A DNA stretch of 51,679 nucleotides from Acidobacteriota bacterium (GTDB taxonomy: Bacteria; Acidobacteriota; Vicinamibacteria; Vicinamibacterales; 2-12-FULL-66-21), in assembly GCA_016184105.1 (NCBI GenBank), contig JACPDI010000017.1:31187-82865 (forward strand). Direction: 5' to 3'. Positions 1 to 6,920 of this stretch are shown here, piece after piece. How positions within the stretch are numbered: the first letter of the stretch is position 1; every line of letters starts with the position of its first letter. The position numbers were made by a program, and so were the translations under genes. The notes beneath the pieces are model-generated. The model had not been told where the DNA came from. It worked only from the letters and a program-made list of their open reading frames with translations, and searched no databases.

Positions 1-403
1 CCGCCAGCAACCTGACGACGTCGCCCGCGACCCTGAGCGTGGCGACGTCGAGATGGCGCGCGCCGCCGGCGAACTCCCGCAGCCAGATGGGCGGGAAGTG
101 CGGCCGCTCGCTCGCGGCGCGCGCGATGGCGTCGACGAACTGCCGGATCTTGTCTTCCGGCGTGCACGTGGAGGCGGCCACTACCTGGACCGACGCGCGC
201 ACGTGCTCGAAGACGCCCTCCACGATGGCGCGGTAGAGCCCGACTTTGCTCGTGAAGTGGTAGTAGATCATCGCCTTGTTCAGGCGTGCGGCGCGGGCGA
301 TGCGGTCGACGCTGGTGCCGTCGTAGCCGCGGGCCGCGAACTCCTTCGCCGCCGCGGCGAGGAGGCGGCCGCGCGAGCCCTCCGGCGGGGTGCGATTAAC
401 CAT
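1..403 (-). CDS. TetR/AcrR family transcriptional regulator (3' part outside window)
   Basis: Reading the minus strand from the ATG at 403 gives an open frame of 134 codons that runs off the window edge, so the C-terminus is missing. The N-terminus begins MVNRTPPEGS and carries a typical TetR helix-turn-helix: a GRLLAAAAKEFAARGYDG helix, a TSVDRIARAA recognition region, and the family hallmark LNKAMIYYHFTSK near residues 40-52. The following helices look like a TetR ligand-binding core but are too incomplete to suggest a ligand. Most TetR proteins repress themselves and a neighbour. Two perfect palindromes that overlap this start codon (395-433) are the obvious autoregulatory operator. The target gene is probably outside the window. 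Confidence 0.9.
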   Translation of the reverse strand, partial: MVNRTPPEGSRGRLLAAAAKEFAARGYDGTSVDRIARAARLNKAMIYYHFTSKVGLYRAIVEGVFEHVRASVQVVAASTCTPEDKIRQFVDAIARAASERPHFPPIWLREFAGGARHLDVATLRVAGDVVRLLA

Positions 404-433
404 CAGGTTAATAGTATTAACCAAACGGTTAAT
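395..433. promoter_or_regulatory. Tandem palindromic operator for the TetR regulator
   Basis: Two copies of the same perfect palindrome, ATTAACC-N4-GGTTAAT, lie at 395-412 and 416-433. Their centres are 21 bp apart, about two helical turns, so two dimers would bind the same DNA face. The first copy covers the ATG of the TetR gene at 401-403. The AT-rich sequence stands out sharply from its GC-rich surroundings. That this protein binds here is inference from position and symmetry. Confidence 0.75.
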
Positions 434-445
434 TCGTTGTCAATC

Positions 446-626
446 GGGTTCTGGGTTCCGGGTTCGGTTCTGGATTCCAGGTGCGGTTCCGGGTGCCAGG
501 TACGGTGCGGGGTCCAGATGCGGCGCGAGCCTTCAGGCTCGCGCGGGCGGACCTGAAAGGTCCGCCCCGCAGGATCCACCGCACCCTGCACCGCACCCGG
601 CACCCCGAACCCGGCACCTTGAACCC
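446..626. repeat. Intergenic short degenerate tandem repeats
   Basis: The gap between the TetR start and the LytTR regulator stop is largely simple sequence. At 446-518 the unit is a degenerate heptamer related to GGGTTCC/GGGTTCT, drifting to AGGTGCG and GGGTGCC. At about 585-626 the complementary flavour appears (CACCCTG, CACCCCG, AACCCGG, CACCTTG). Two hairpins at 523-567 separate the halves. No gene is visible. Confidence 0.6.
523..567. repeat. Pair of adjacent perfect hairpins (REP-like)
   Basis: Two strong GC-rich stem-loops stand back to back. Positions 523-544 form a 10-bp stem with a 2-nt loop (GCGCGAGCCT, TC, AGGCTCGCGC). Positions 545-567 form a 10-bp stem with a 3-nt loop (GGGCGGACCT, GAA, AGGTCCGCCC). 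There is no T-tract, so a Rho-independent terminator is not the best reading. Twin hairpins in an intergenic gap resemble REP doublets. Confidence 0.55.
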
Positions 627-629
627 AGT

Positions 630-1379
630 TCAGAGCAGTGCGTTGAGCCGCTGGTATCCCGCGCGGCTGACCGGCAGGCGCGAGCCGTCGCGCAGGATCG
701 CCACGCGGCTGTCCTTCGCGTACAGCTCCACGCGGGCGATCCGTTCGACGTTCACGATGTAGGAACGATGAATGCGCACGAACCGCGTCGCATCCAGCGC
801 CTGCTCCAGCTCGGCGAGCGTCTGCTCCTTGAGGTGGGTTCTCCCTGCGGCGTGAAACGCGACGTAATCGTCCTGCGCTTCCACGTAATCGATCTGCTCG
901 ATCGGGATGACGTGCACCTGCGCGCCGTCGCGGACGAGGATCCGCTCGAGCGCGCGCGCGTGCCGGGCCTCGTCCGCGAGCTGCCGTGGCGGCGCGGCGG
1001 GCCCTTCACGCCCGAGCCGCGCGCGCGCCCGCGCGAGCGCGTCGCCGAGCCGCTCCGCGCCATACGGCTTGAGGAGGTAGTCCACGGCGTGCACCTCGAA
1101 GGCGCGGAGCGCGAACTCGTCGTACGCCGTGGCGAAAATGACCGCCGTGCGGTCGAGCGCGCCTGCCAGGAGGTCGAGCACCTCGAAGCCGTCCAGCTTC
1201 GGCATCTGCACGTCGAGAAACAGCAGGTCCGGCCGGTGCTCGGCGACCGCCTTGACCGCCTCGAAGCCGTTGGCGCACTCGGCGGCGATCGTAATGTCGC
1301 CGTGCGCCGCGAGGTACTCCCTCAACACCATCCGCGCCGGCGCCTCGTCGTCGACGATGACGGCCTTCAACTGCTGCAT
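630..1379 (-). CDS. LytTR family response regulator
   Basis: A 249-residue two-domain response regulator. The receiver domain (about 1-120) has the acidic pair VDDE near the N-terminus, phosphoacceptor Asp56 in LLFLDVQMP and the conserved Lys in YLLKPY. The C-terminal 100 residues are a LytTR DNA-binding domain (DYVEAQDDYVAFH; RFVRIHRSYIVN; GSRLPVSRAGYQ). Family members usually control cell-surface or secreted functions. The ATG at 1379 lies inside the 3' end of the kinase gene (13-nt overlap), so the two are translationally coupled and almost certainly form a LytS/LytR-type pair. It is the last gene of the operon that starts at 3750. Confidence 0.95.
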   Translation of the reverse strand: MQQLKAVIVDDEAPARMVLREYLAAHGDITIAAECANGFEAVKAVAEHRPDLLFLDVQMPKLDGFEVLDLLAGALDRTAVIFATAYDEFALRAFEVHAVDYLLKPYGAERLGDALARARARLGREGPAAPPRQLADEARHARALERILVRDGAQVHVIPIEQIDYVEAQDDYVAFHAAGRTHLKEQTLAELEQALDATRFVRIHRSYIVNVERIARVELYAKDSRVAILRDGSRLPVSRAGYQRLNALL

Positions 1380-2428
1380 GGCATGACCAGGTCCACCTTG
1401 AACACGCCGTCGCGCTCCGACGACTGCGCGGCGGCCTCGGCGCCAAACGCCGTCTGGAGCCGGCGGCGGACGTTCTCGAGTCCAACCCCGGCGCCGCGGC
1501 GCATCGGTCGATCCGGATCGCACGGGTTTTCGATCCCGACGTACAGGCGGCCGCCGCGCCGCTCCGCGCGGATGCGCACGTCGCCTCCGTCGAGCAGGTG
1601 CGCGATGCCGTGCCTGACCGCGTTCTCGACCAGGGGCTGCAGGAGCAGCGGCGGCAGCTCGCAGCCGTGCGTGTCGTCGGAGACCGTCCAGGTCACGCGC
1701 AGGCGATCGCCGAAGCGCACGTGCTCGATGTCGAGGAACTGCCGCAGGAGGCGCAGCTCCTCGGCCAGCGGGATCCGGTCGCGCCCGCCGACGCGCAGGC
1801 TGTCGCGCAGGAAGTCGCCGAGGAGCAGCGCCATCCGCCGCGCGCCGGCCGGATCGCTGCCGGTCAGCGCGCTGATCGAGTGCAGGCTGTTGAAGAGGAA
1901 GTGCGGGTCGATCTGGGCGCGCAGCGCGCGCAGCTCGGCCTCGCGCGCGTGCACCTGCAGCTCGAGCGCCCGCCGCTCCGCGAGCCGCGACGCGTCGGCG
2001 GCGAGCAGCGCGTAGTGCACCGCGCTGCCGAGCAGGTACAGGAGCACGCCGACCGCAAAGAGCAGCACCCGCTGGTCGCGAATCCGGACCTCGACGCCGG
2101 CGAATGAGGGCACGGCGGTCTCGAGGGCGCGCGAGAGGGCGATGCCGAACGCCACCCACAGCGCGCTCGAGACGGTGGCCGCCGCGGCGTGCGCGCCGAG
2201 CAGGCGCGACAGGCCGGACGCGGTCTGCGGGAGCGAGCGCGAGACATACCACGCCGAGAGCGTCACGAACGCGTAGAACAGCGCCAGCGGGAACGCGATG
2301 AGCGCGCTTTCGATCCACCCGAGCCGTCCGCCGGCCGCGAGCAGCACCGCCAGCAGGATGGCAATGGGAATCCAAGCGAGCAGGTACAGGCGCAGGCGAT
2401 CGCGCTCGGCGAAAATCGGATGGACCAC
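1367..2428 (-). CDS. LytS/YehU-type sensor histidine kinase
   Basis: A 353-residue membrane kinase. The N-terminal 130 residues contain about four hydrophobic segments. A short coiled linker (ERRALELQVHAREAEL) leads to the His_kinase motif QIDPHFLFNSL with His176 as phosphoacceptor. The ATPase part has the N-box VENAVRHGI and a G-box (GAGVGLENVRRRL) typical of this class. The GTG at 2428 is chosen because it follows a GAGG Shine-Dalgarno at the right distance and 17 nt after the stop of the LiaF-like gene. No separate sensory domain is visible, so sensing is probably intramembrane or relayed by the upstream membrane proteins. The partner is the overlapping LytTR regulator. Confidence 0.93.
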   Translation of the reverse strand: MVHPIFAERDRLRLYLLAWIPIAILLAVLLAAGGRLGWIESALIAFPLALFYAFVTLSAWYVSRSLPQTASGLSRLLGAHAAAATVSSALWVAFGIALSRALETAVPSFAGVEVRIRDQRVLLFAVGVLLYLLGSAVHYALLAADASRLAERRALELQVHAREAELRALRAQIDPHFLFNSLHSISALTGSDPAGARRMALLLGDFLRDSLRVGGRDRIPLAEELRLLRQFLDIEHVRFGDRLRVTWTVSDDTHGCELPPLLLQPLVENAVRHGIAHLLDGGDVRIRAERRGGRLYVGIENPCDPDRPMRRGAGVGLENVRRRLQTAFGAEAAAQSSERDGVFKVDLVMPCSS

Positions 2429-2445
2429 GCAAGCCTCAGCGCGGG

Positions 2446-3150
2446 TTACGCACTCTTGATCTCGACCCCGCCCATGATGCAGATCCCGCGGATCACCAGG
2501 CGCTTCGCGGCAAGATCCGCCGACGGCCGCGTCCGATCGTCGGCCCCGCCCAGCACGGGGACCACGCGGTTGACCACGGTCCACCCTTCCGGGACCGTCA
2601 TCTCGATGCCGCCCCAGAACGCGAACACGTCGACCACCGCTTCCGGCGCCGTGATGCCCGCGTCCTGCAGGTCGATCTTCACGCCGCCCAGCAGCGCCGT
2701 CGCTTCTCCGCCCCGGAAATCCGGCGAGTTGATCTTGCGCCCCACCCCCCCCATCACGGCAAGCGCCGAGAAGGTGGACTCCTGCTCGCGATCGGCGGGC
2801 TTGTCCGGACCGTGCACCGCCTGCCAGATCAGATACGCCCCGGCGATCACCATGGGAACGGGCCAGAGATCCCAGATCTCGAGGCGCAGGACGCCAAGGT
2901 TCCCGAGCAGCAGCCACGTGCCGATGAACACCCAGAACAGTCCGCCGACGCGGCCCGCGGCGCGCTGCGCCTGCGCGACCATCGCGAGCCCGATGAAAAT
3001 CAGCCCGACGGGCCACAGCCGGAGCACGCGGTAGGCGTGCAGCACCCCGAAGTTGTCCAGCAGCAGGACAACGCCGGCCGCCAGCAGCAGCAGCCCGATG
3101 ACCAGCTGGGGCGCCAGCACGCGCGACGAGGCGGGGCGGCCGTTCGTCAT
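2446..3150 (-). CDS. LiaF-like membrane protein
   Basis: A 234-residue protein. The first 110 residues carry four short hydrophobic segments (VIGLLLLAAGVVLLL, LWPVGLIFIGLAMV, GLFWVFIGTWLLL, LWPVPMVIAGAYLIW) separated by the recurrent LWP motif. The C-terminal 115 residues are a beta-rich domain (FSALAVMGGVGRKI, TALLGGVKIDL, VVPVLGGADD) matching the LiaF C-terminal fold. In Firmicutes LiaF inhibits the LiaSR cell-envelope stress system. Here it precedes a LytS/LytTR pair rather than LiaSR. Its ATG overlaps the upstream stop (ATGA), so translation is coupled. A role as negative regulator of the downstream kinase is inference. Confidence 0.88.
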   Translation of the reverse strand: MTNGRPASSRVLAPQLVIGLLLLAAGVVLLLDNFGVLHAYRVLRLWPVGLIFIGLAMVAQAQRAAGRVGGLFWVFIGTWLLLGNLGVLRLEIWDLWPVPMVIAGAYLIWQAVHGPDKPADREQESTFSALAVMGGVGRKINSPDFRGGEATALLGGVKIDLQDAGITAPEAVVDVFAFWGGIEMTVPEGWTVVNRVVPVLGGADDRTRPSADLAAKRLVIRGICIMGGVEIKSA

Positions 3151-3524
3151 CGGGATCCTCGCGCGCACCGCTCGCAGGCGCCGATGCCGAATGCGCGCGC
3201 CACCATCAGCAGCCCGGCGCCCACGATGAAGAGCGGCCAGGAGTCGTCCAGCCCCATGACGCCCTGCGTGTCGAGCAGGAAGATGCCGCCGATCAGGATC
3301 GGCCAGAAGCCCGCGAGGCGCCCCCGCCCGCGGCGGGGGAAGGCCACGCGCGCGGCGCCGAACGCGATCAGCCACAACGGCCAGAGGCGGAACAGCTCGG
3401 TCGCGTCCACCCAGGAGAGGCGATCGAACAGGAACGCCAGGCCGAAGGTCAGGAGCAACACGCCGGTAATCAGCTTCGGCGCGTCGAATCCGCGCTCCGG
3501 TCGTTCGATGACGTGTTCGGTCAC
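3147..3524 (-). CDS. Small four-helix membrane protein (DUF5668-like)
   Basis: A 125-residue membrane protein with the same short-helix plus LWP architecture as the N-terminus of the next gene (KLITGVLLLTFGLAFLF, LFRLWPLWLIAFGAARV, LAGFWPILIGGIFLL, SWPLFIVGAGLLMVA). The GTG at 3524 is preferred because an AGAGGAAG ribosome binding site precedes it by 3-4 nt; an in-frame ATG at 3542 would add six residues. It ends ATGA-overlapped with the LiaF-like gene. The similarity to that gene suggests an ancient duplication of the transmembrane module, and the pair probably acts with the downstream kinase. Confidence 0.8.
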   Translation of the reverse strand: MTEHVIERPERGFDAPKLITGVLLLTFGLAFLFDRLSWVDATELFRLWPLWLIAFGAARVAFPRRGRGRLAGFWPILIGGIFLLDTQGVMGLDDSWPLFIVGAGLLMVARAFGIGACERCARGSR

Positions 3525-3552
3525 AGCTTCCTCTTTCGGCATCCAGGGCGCC

Positions 3553-3750
3553 TCACAGCAGCCGTGCGAGCGCGCGGAACAGATCGCCGACCCGGTCGGC
3601 CAGCACGGCCAGCAGCGGCTCGTACTGCCCGCTCGACACGGCATCGGCGACCGCCACCGGCTGGCTGAGCACCAGCCAGACCAGGGACCCCGCCGCAAGC
3701 AGCGCGACGATCCCGATCAGGCCGAGCAGGGTGAGCAGCGAGGGGCGCAT
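3553..3750 (-). CDS. Small single-span membrane protein
   Basis: A 65-residue protein with one long hydrophobic segment (LLTLLGLIGIVALLAAGSLVWLVL) directly after MRPS, then an amphipathic tail rich in Leu, Ala and Val. An AAGGA ribosome binding site lies about 9 nt before the ATG. It is the first gene of the operon 3750-630 (29 nt before the next start) and lies divergent from the ABC ATPase gene at 3897. No family is recognised. Confidence 0.65.
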   Translation of the reverse strand: MRPSLLTLLGLIGIVALLAAGSLVWLVLSQPVAVADAVSSGQYEPLLAVLADRVGDLFRALARLL

Positions 3751-3896
3751 GGCGTTCGTCCTTCCCTGGTGGCAGGATACGAAAGGCGCCCGCCCCGGGC
3801 GCGGCGTTTTCGGCGAACGGCGGCGCCTCCCCGGTGAACGGCGACCCGGATAGAATGAACCGGTCGCGGCCGCCCGCCGTCTAAATCCGGGGAACC

Positions 3897-4628
3897 ATGG
3901 CACTGTTCAAGAGCAAGGCGCAGGAAGCCGCCGTCGAAACGGAAGCGCCGGCAGCCGGCACGCTGATTTCAGTCCGCAACCTGGAGAAATCGTACGCGCA
4001 CGGCACGAGCCGGACGTTCGTGCTCCGGCGCGTTTCGATCGAGGTGAAAGACGGCGAGTTCGTGTCGATCATGGGGCCGTCGGGCGCCGGCAAGTCCACG
4101 CTGCTGCACATCCTGGGCATGCACGACAGCGCGTGGACCGGTGAGTACTACTTCCTCGGCCAGCCGGTGCACCGGCTCGGCGCCAAGGAGCGCGCGCAGG
4201 CGCACAAGCAGCACATCGGCTTCGTGTTCCAGAGCTATCACCTGCTCGATCACCTGACCGTCTACGAGAACCTCGAGATCCCGCTCTCCTATCGCGACGT
4301 GAAAAGGGCCGAGCGCGAGAGTGTCGTCTGCGACGTGCTGGACCGCTTCGCCATCGTCGGGAAGAAGGACCTGTATCCGAGCCAGTTGTCGGGCGGGCAG
4401 CAGCAACTCGTCGCGGTTGCGCGGGCCGTGATCTCGAGCCCGAAGGTGATCCTCGCCGACGAACCCACCGGCAACCTGCACTCCAGCCAGGGCCGCGAGA
4501 TCATGGAGCTGTTCAAGAAGCTCAACGACGAGGGGACGACGATCATCCAGGTGACGCACTCGGAGACGAATGCGGGCTACGGCGGCCGCGTGATCCAGCT
4601 GCGGGATGGGTGGGTGGTCTCACACTAG
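3897..4628 (+). CDS. ABC transporter ATP-binding protein (LolD/MacB-like)
   Basis: A 243-residue cytoplasmic ATPase. Walker A is GPSGAGKST (residues 60-68), the Q-loop is [13 protein letters not shown], the signature is LSGGQQQ, Walker B is VILADEP, the D-loop follows as TGNLHS, and the switch His is in VTHSE. The length and the QSYHLL and EPTGNL motifs place it with the MacB/LolD/FtsE lipoprotein and peptide exporter ATPases. The first 22 residues ([16 protein letters not shown]) are an unusual low-complexity extension. No permease gene lies next to it, so its membrane partner must be encoded elsewhere. A GGGGAA ribosome binding site precedes the ATG. Confidence 0.92.
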   Translation: MALFKSKAQEAAVETEAPAAGTLISVRNLEKSYAHGTSRTFVLRRVSIEVKDGEFVSIMGPSGAGKSTLLHILGMHDSAWTGEYYFLGQPVHRLGAKERAQAHKQHIGFVFQSYHLLDHLTVYENLEIPLSYRDVKRAERESVVCDVLDRFAIVGKKDLYPSQLSGGQQQLVAVARAVISSPKVILADEPTGNLHSSQGREIMELFKKLNDEGTTIIQVTHSETNAGYGGRVIQLRDGWVVSH

Positions 4629-4631
4629 AAT
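4626..4631 (+). promoter_or_regulatory. -10 element giving a leaderless transcript of the SCO1 gene
   Basis: TAGAAT lies six nucleotides before the GTG start at 4638, exactly where a sigma70 -10 hexamer must lie for transcription to begin on the start codon. It overlaps the stop codon of the ABC ATPase gene. No Shine-Dalgarno precedes the GTG. Confidence 0.5.
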
Positions 4632-4637
4632 AGGCGG

Positions 4638-5501
4638 GTGATTCGCTTCACCCGTTTCATCGCGCTCGCGCTCATCCTCACCATCGCCGCGGCGTGCCGG
4701 CAGCAGGAGCCCGCGAAAGAATACCGGCTCACGGGCCAGATCGTCGGCATCAACCGCGACACCCGCCAGCTCACGGTCAAGCACGAAGACATCAAGGGCC
4801 TGATGCCCGGGATGATCATGTCCTTCGACGTCGCCGATCCGGCGGAGATCGACCGGCGGTCGGTCGGCGAGCTGGTGACGGCGACGCTCGTCGTGCAGGA
4901 CTTCTCGTCGAAGCTCAAGGACATCACGGTGACGGGCCGCGCGCCAGTGGACCGCGCCGTCGAGCGGCACGCGACGACCCCCGTCCTCCAGGAGGGGGAC
5001 TCCGTTCCGGATGCCGCGCTCGTCGATCAGGACGGGCGGCCCCGTCGCCTGTCGGAGTGGCGCGGCTCGGTGGCGGTGCTGACCTTCATCTACACGCGCT
5101 GCCCGCTGCCGGATTTCTGCCCCCGCATGGAGCGCAACTTCCTCGCGCTGCAGAAATCGCTGCAGAAAGAAGGCATGGGCGAGCGCGCCCGCTTGTTGGC
5201 GGTCAGTTTCGACCCGAAGTACGACACGCCCGGCGTGCTGAAGGCGCACGCGGCGGCGATCGGCGCCGACCCGCACATGTGGCGTTTCTTCACCGGCGAT
5301 CTCGACGCCCTGGAACGCTTCGCGGCGCAGTTTGGCGTGAGCATCATCCGCAGCCCCTCGGACGAGCGCGACATCACGCACAACCTGCGCACCGCGGTGA
5401 TTGCACCCGATGGGCGAATCGCGGCGATCTTCAGCGGCAACGGCTGGACCGCGGACGAGACGCTCGAGCGCGTGAAGAGCGTGTATCCCGGACGGCCGTG
5501 A
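4638..5501 (+). CDS. SCO1/SenC copper-delivery lipoprotein with CusF-like N-terminal domain
   Basis: A 287-residue predicted lipoprotein (signal ALILTIAAAC, lipobox Cys). Residues about 28-105 resemble the CusF/YdeI copper-binding fold (GQIVGI, VKHEDIKGLMPGMIMSFDV). Residues about 115-287 are a SCO1/SenC thioredoxin fold. The copper site is Cys155 and Cys161 in RCPLPDFCPRM, a C-x5-C spacing instead of the classic C-x3-C, and His248 in DITHNLR. SCO proteins deliver copper to the CuA centre of cytochrome c oxidase; the wider Cys spacing is a known subgroup often fused to a CusF-like domain. The GTG start fits a leaderless promoter. Confidence 0.92.
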   Translation: MIRFTRFIALALILTIAAACRQQEPAKEYRLTGQIVGINRDTRQLTVKHEDIKGLMPGMIMSFDVADPAEIDRRSVGELVTATLVVQDFSSKLKDITVTGRAPVDRAVERHATTPVLQEGDSVPDAALVDQDGRPRRLSEWRGSVAVLTFIYTRCPLPDFCPRMERNFLALQKSLQKEGMGERARLLAVSFDPKYDTPGVLKAHAAAIGADPHMWRFFTGDLDALERFAAQFGVSIIRSPSDERDITHNLRTAVIAPDGRIAAIFSGNGWTADETLERVKSVYPGRP

Positions 5502-6211
5502 AGGGGACGGTCCAGGCTCCGCCGCGCTCCGCCTTCCGCCCGGCCGAACGGCGGATCATTTCGCGCCTGCAGACGCCGCGTGACGTGCAGCGCTGGCTCA
5601 ACGCACTCCCCTACAACAGGGAGCCGCCGCCCGGGCGCGCGACGCTGCGCAGTTTCCGCGGCGTGGTCGCGCATGGAACGGCGCACTGCCTCGAAGCGGC
5701 GCTGTCCGCCGCGGTGATTCTCGAACAGCACGGCTACCCACCGCTCGTCCTCAGCTTCGAGTCGATCGACGAGCTCGACCACGTGCTGTTCGTCTACCGC
5801 GCGCGCACCGGTTGGGGATCGGTGGCGCGGTCGCGAGACCCGGGCTTGCACGGCCGGCGCCCCGTGTTTCCGGACGCGCGCGCGCTGGCGATGAGTTACT
5901 TCGATCCGTATGTCGATTTCACCGGGCTCATTACCGGGTACGCGGTGGTCGATCTTCGGGAGCTGGGCACGTACGACTGGCGGTTATCGGAACGGAACGT
6001 GTGGAAGGCCGAGCGGCTGCTGCTCGACTGGCCGCACCGCGCGATCGCGGCGCCGCGCGGGCGCGAGGACGGCCTTCGCCGCTGGTATCGCGAGTATCGC
6101 GAAACCCATGGGCGCAAGCCGGCCTACGAGTACGACGGATGGCAGCACTGGACGGAGCTGCCGCGCGAGTTTGCGGCCTCTCCCCGTCAGTCCAGGTCGA
6201 AGTCGCGCTGA
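5498..6211 (+). CDS. Conserved hypothetical protein, possible transglutaminase-like fold
   Basis: A 237-residue soluble protein starting at a GTG that overlaps the SCO1 stop (GTGA), so the two are coupled. The centre has GTAHCLEAALSAAVIL, then YPPLVLSF, DELDHVLFVYR and a later Asp-rich stretch. A Cys at the start of a helix, followed by a His on a strand and an Asp, is the order seen in transglutaminase/papain-like folds, but I cannot confirm catalysis. The C-terminus is Arg- and Tyr-rich (RRWYREYRETHG). It overlaps the convergent zinc-ribbon gene by 25 bp. Confidence 0.75.
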   Translation: MKGTVQAPPRSAFRPAERRIISRLQTPRDVQRWLNALPYNREPPPGRATLRSFRGVVAHGTAHCLEAALSAAVILEQHGYPPLVLSFESIDELDHVLFVYRARTGWGSVARSRDPGLHGRRPVFPDARALAMSYFDPYVDFTGLITGYAVVDLRELGTYDWRLSERNVWKAERLLLDWPHRAIAAPRGREDGLRRWYREYRETHGRKPAYEYDGWQHWTELPREFAASPRQSRSKSR

Positions 6212-6492
6212 GGCTTCGAGACCGGTTCTTCGCGCGCCTGCCGGAGCGCTTCCTCGAACCGCCTGGACAGCGCGTCACCGCGTCCCTTCTCCGCCTCGAC
6301 CGACTGCTGGAAGATCGCCTCGCGGCGCGCCGCTTCCTCCGCCAGAATCCGCGCCGCCTCGCTCAGCTCGGGTCGCGGGCCGTCCTTCGGCGGATCGCTG
6401 TGCCGCACGACGCGCCGCAGGTTCGCGTCCACCACGAGCGCGGCGTTGCAGCAGGGGCACGCAATGTCGAATTCCGACTGAATCTTCACCAC
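6187..6492 (-). CDS. Small zinc-ribbon protein with charged coiled C-terminus
   Basis: A 101-residue protein. The N-terminus has a CPCCNAAL knuckle within a short beta region (IACPCCNAALVVD). The remainder, residues 40-101, is a highly charged Glu/Arg helix (ARILAEEAARREAIFQQ; RRFEEALRQAREEP). Only two Cys are close together, so a full zinc site would need dimerisation or the knuckle binds another partner. Function unknown. It ends inside the 3' end of the plus-strand gene, and an array of 7-nt repeats lies upstream. Confidence 0.75.
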   Translation of the reverse strand: MVKIQSEFDIACPCCNAALVVDANLRRVVRHSDPPKDGPRPELSEAARILAEEAARREAIFQQSVEAEKGRGDALSRRFEEALRQAREEPVSKPQRDFDLD

Positions 6493-6498
6493 GTTTGA

Positions 6499-6547
6499 CC
6501 TTTTTTACCTTTTACCTTTTACCTTTTACCTTCTGCCTTGTGCCCTT
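6499..6547. repeat. Heptanucleotide tandem repeat array
   Basis: The gap between two minus-strand genes is about six head-to-tail heptamers of TTTTACC drifting to TTCTGCC and TTGTGCC. The plus strand is almost pure pyrimidine with few A, very unlike the coding DNA around it. The TTGTGCC variant recurs at 31089, 38763 and 51184. Confidence 0.7.
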
Positions 6548-6901
6548 CTACTTCCTGTAAGGCCTTCCCCACACGAGCCTCACCTCGCCCGCCTCGCTCT
6601 TGGCCGTCAGCAGCACGCCGTACGGGCTCTGGCGCGCCGGATCGTAGTGCTGTCCCATCGCGGCGATGAAGTCGCGCTGCTGGACCATGAAGCGCCCGTT
6701 CGGCTCGAGGACGGGCGTGCCGGCGAGGTAGTGATCGTTCAGCCATACCCGCACGTCCGACCAGGGATCGCCGGTCTGGTTGTGAATGCGGACGACGCGA
6801 TCCTCGACGACGATGGCCGGCGTACGGTCCCGCCGGCATGCCGGCGGGGCGACCGTAATCGCGGCCACGATTGTCAGCGCCGCGGCAAGCCTGCGCAGCA
6901 T
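6548..6901 (-). CDS. Small lipoprotein of unknown function
   Basis: A 117-residue protein with a signal peptide (MLRRLAAALTIVAAITV) and a likely lipobox ending in APPAC. The mature part contains a beta-rich NQTGDPWSDVRVWLND segment and ends in EVRLVWGRPYRK. The ATG at 6901 is preferred to one 21 nt further upstream because the latter would overlap the divergent gene's promoter. A -10-like TATCAT at 6914-6909 lies seven nucleotides before this ATG. The perfect palindrome CCCGCCGGCATGCCGGCGGG at 6829-6848 sits in frame around the lipobox codons. No family recognised. Confidence 0.7.
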   Translation of the reverse strand: MLRRLAAALTIVAAITVAPPACRRDRTPAIVVEDRVVRIHNQTGDPWSDVRVWLNDHYLAGTPVLEPNGRFMVQQRDFIAAMGQHYDPARQSPYGVLLTAKSEAGEVRLVWGRPYRK

Positions 6902-6907
6902 CGGGAC

Positions 6908-6914
6908 TATGATA
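6908..6914. promoter_or_regulatory. Shared divergent -10 element, leaderless in both directions
   Basis: TATGATA reads TATGAT on the plus strand (6908-6913) and TATCAT on the minus strand (6914-6909). Each hexamer is seven nucleotides from a start codon: ATG 6921 on the plus strand and ATG 6901 on the minus strand. The two start codons are only about 20 bp apart, and neither has a Shine-Dalgarno. Confidence 0.5.
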
Positions 6915-6920
6915 TCGCTC

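Noticed and set aside
4694-5497. A 5' extension of the hypothetical gene at 5498 through the SCO1 gene in another frame
   Set aside because: The overlapped region is Arg/Pro/Gly-rich shadow sequence; the GTGA overlap at 5498 gives a natural start.
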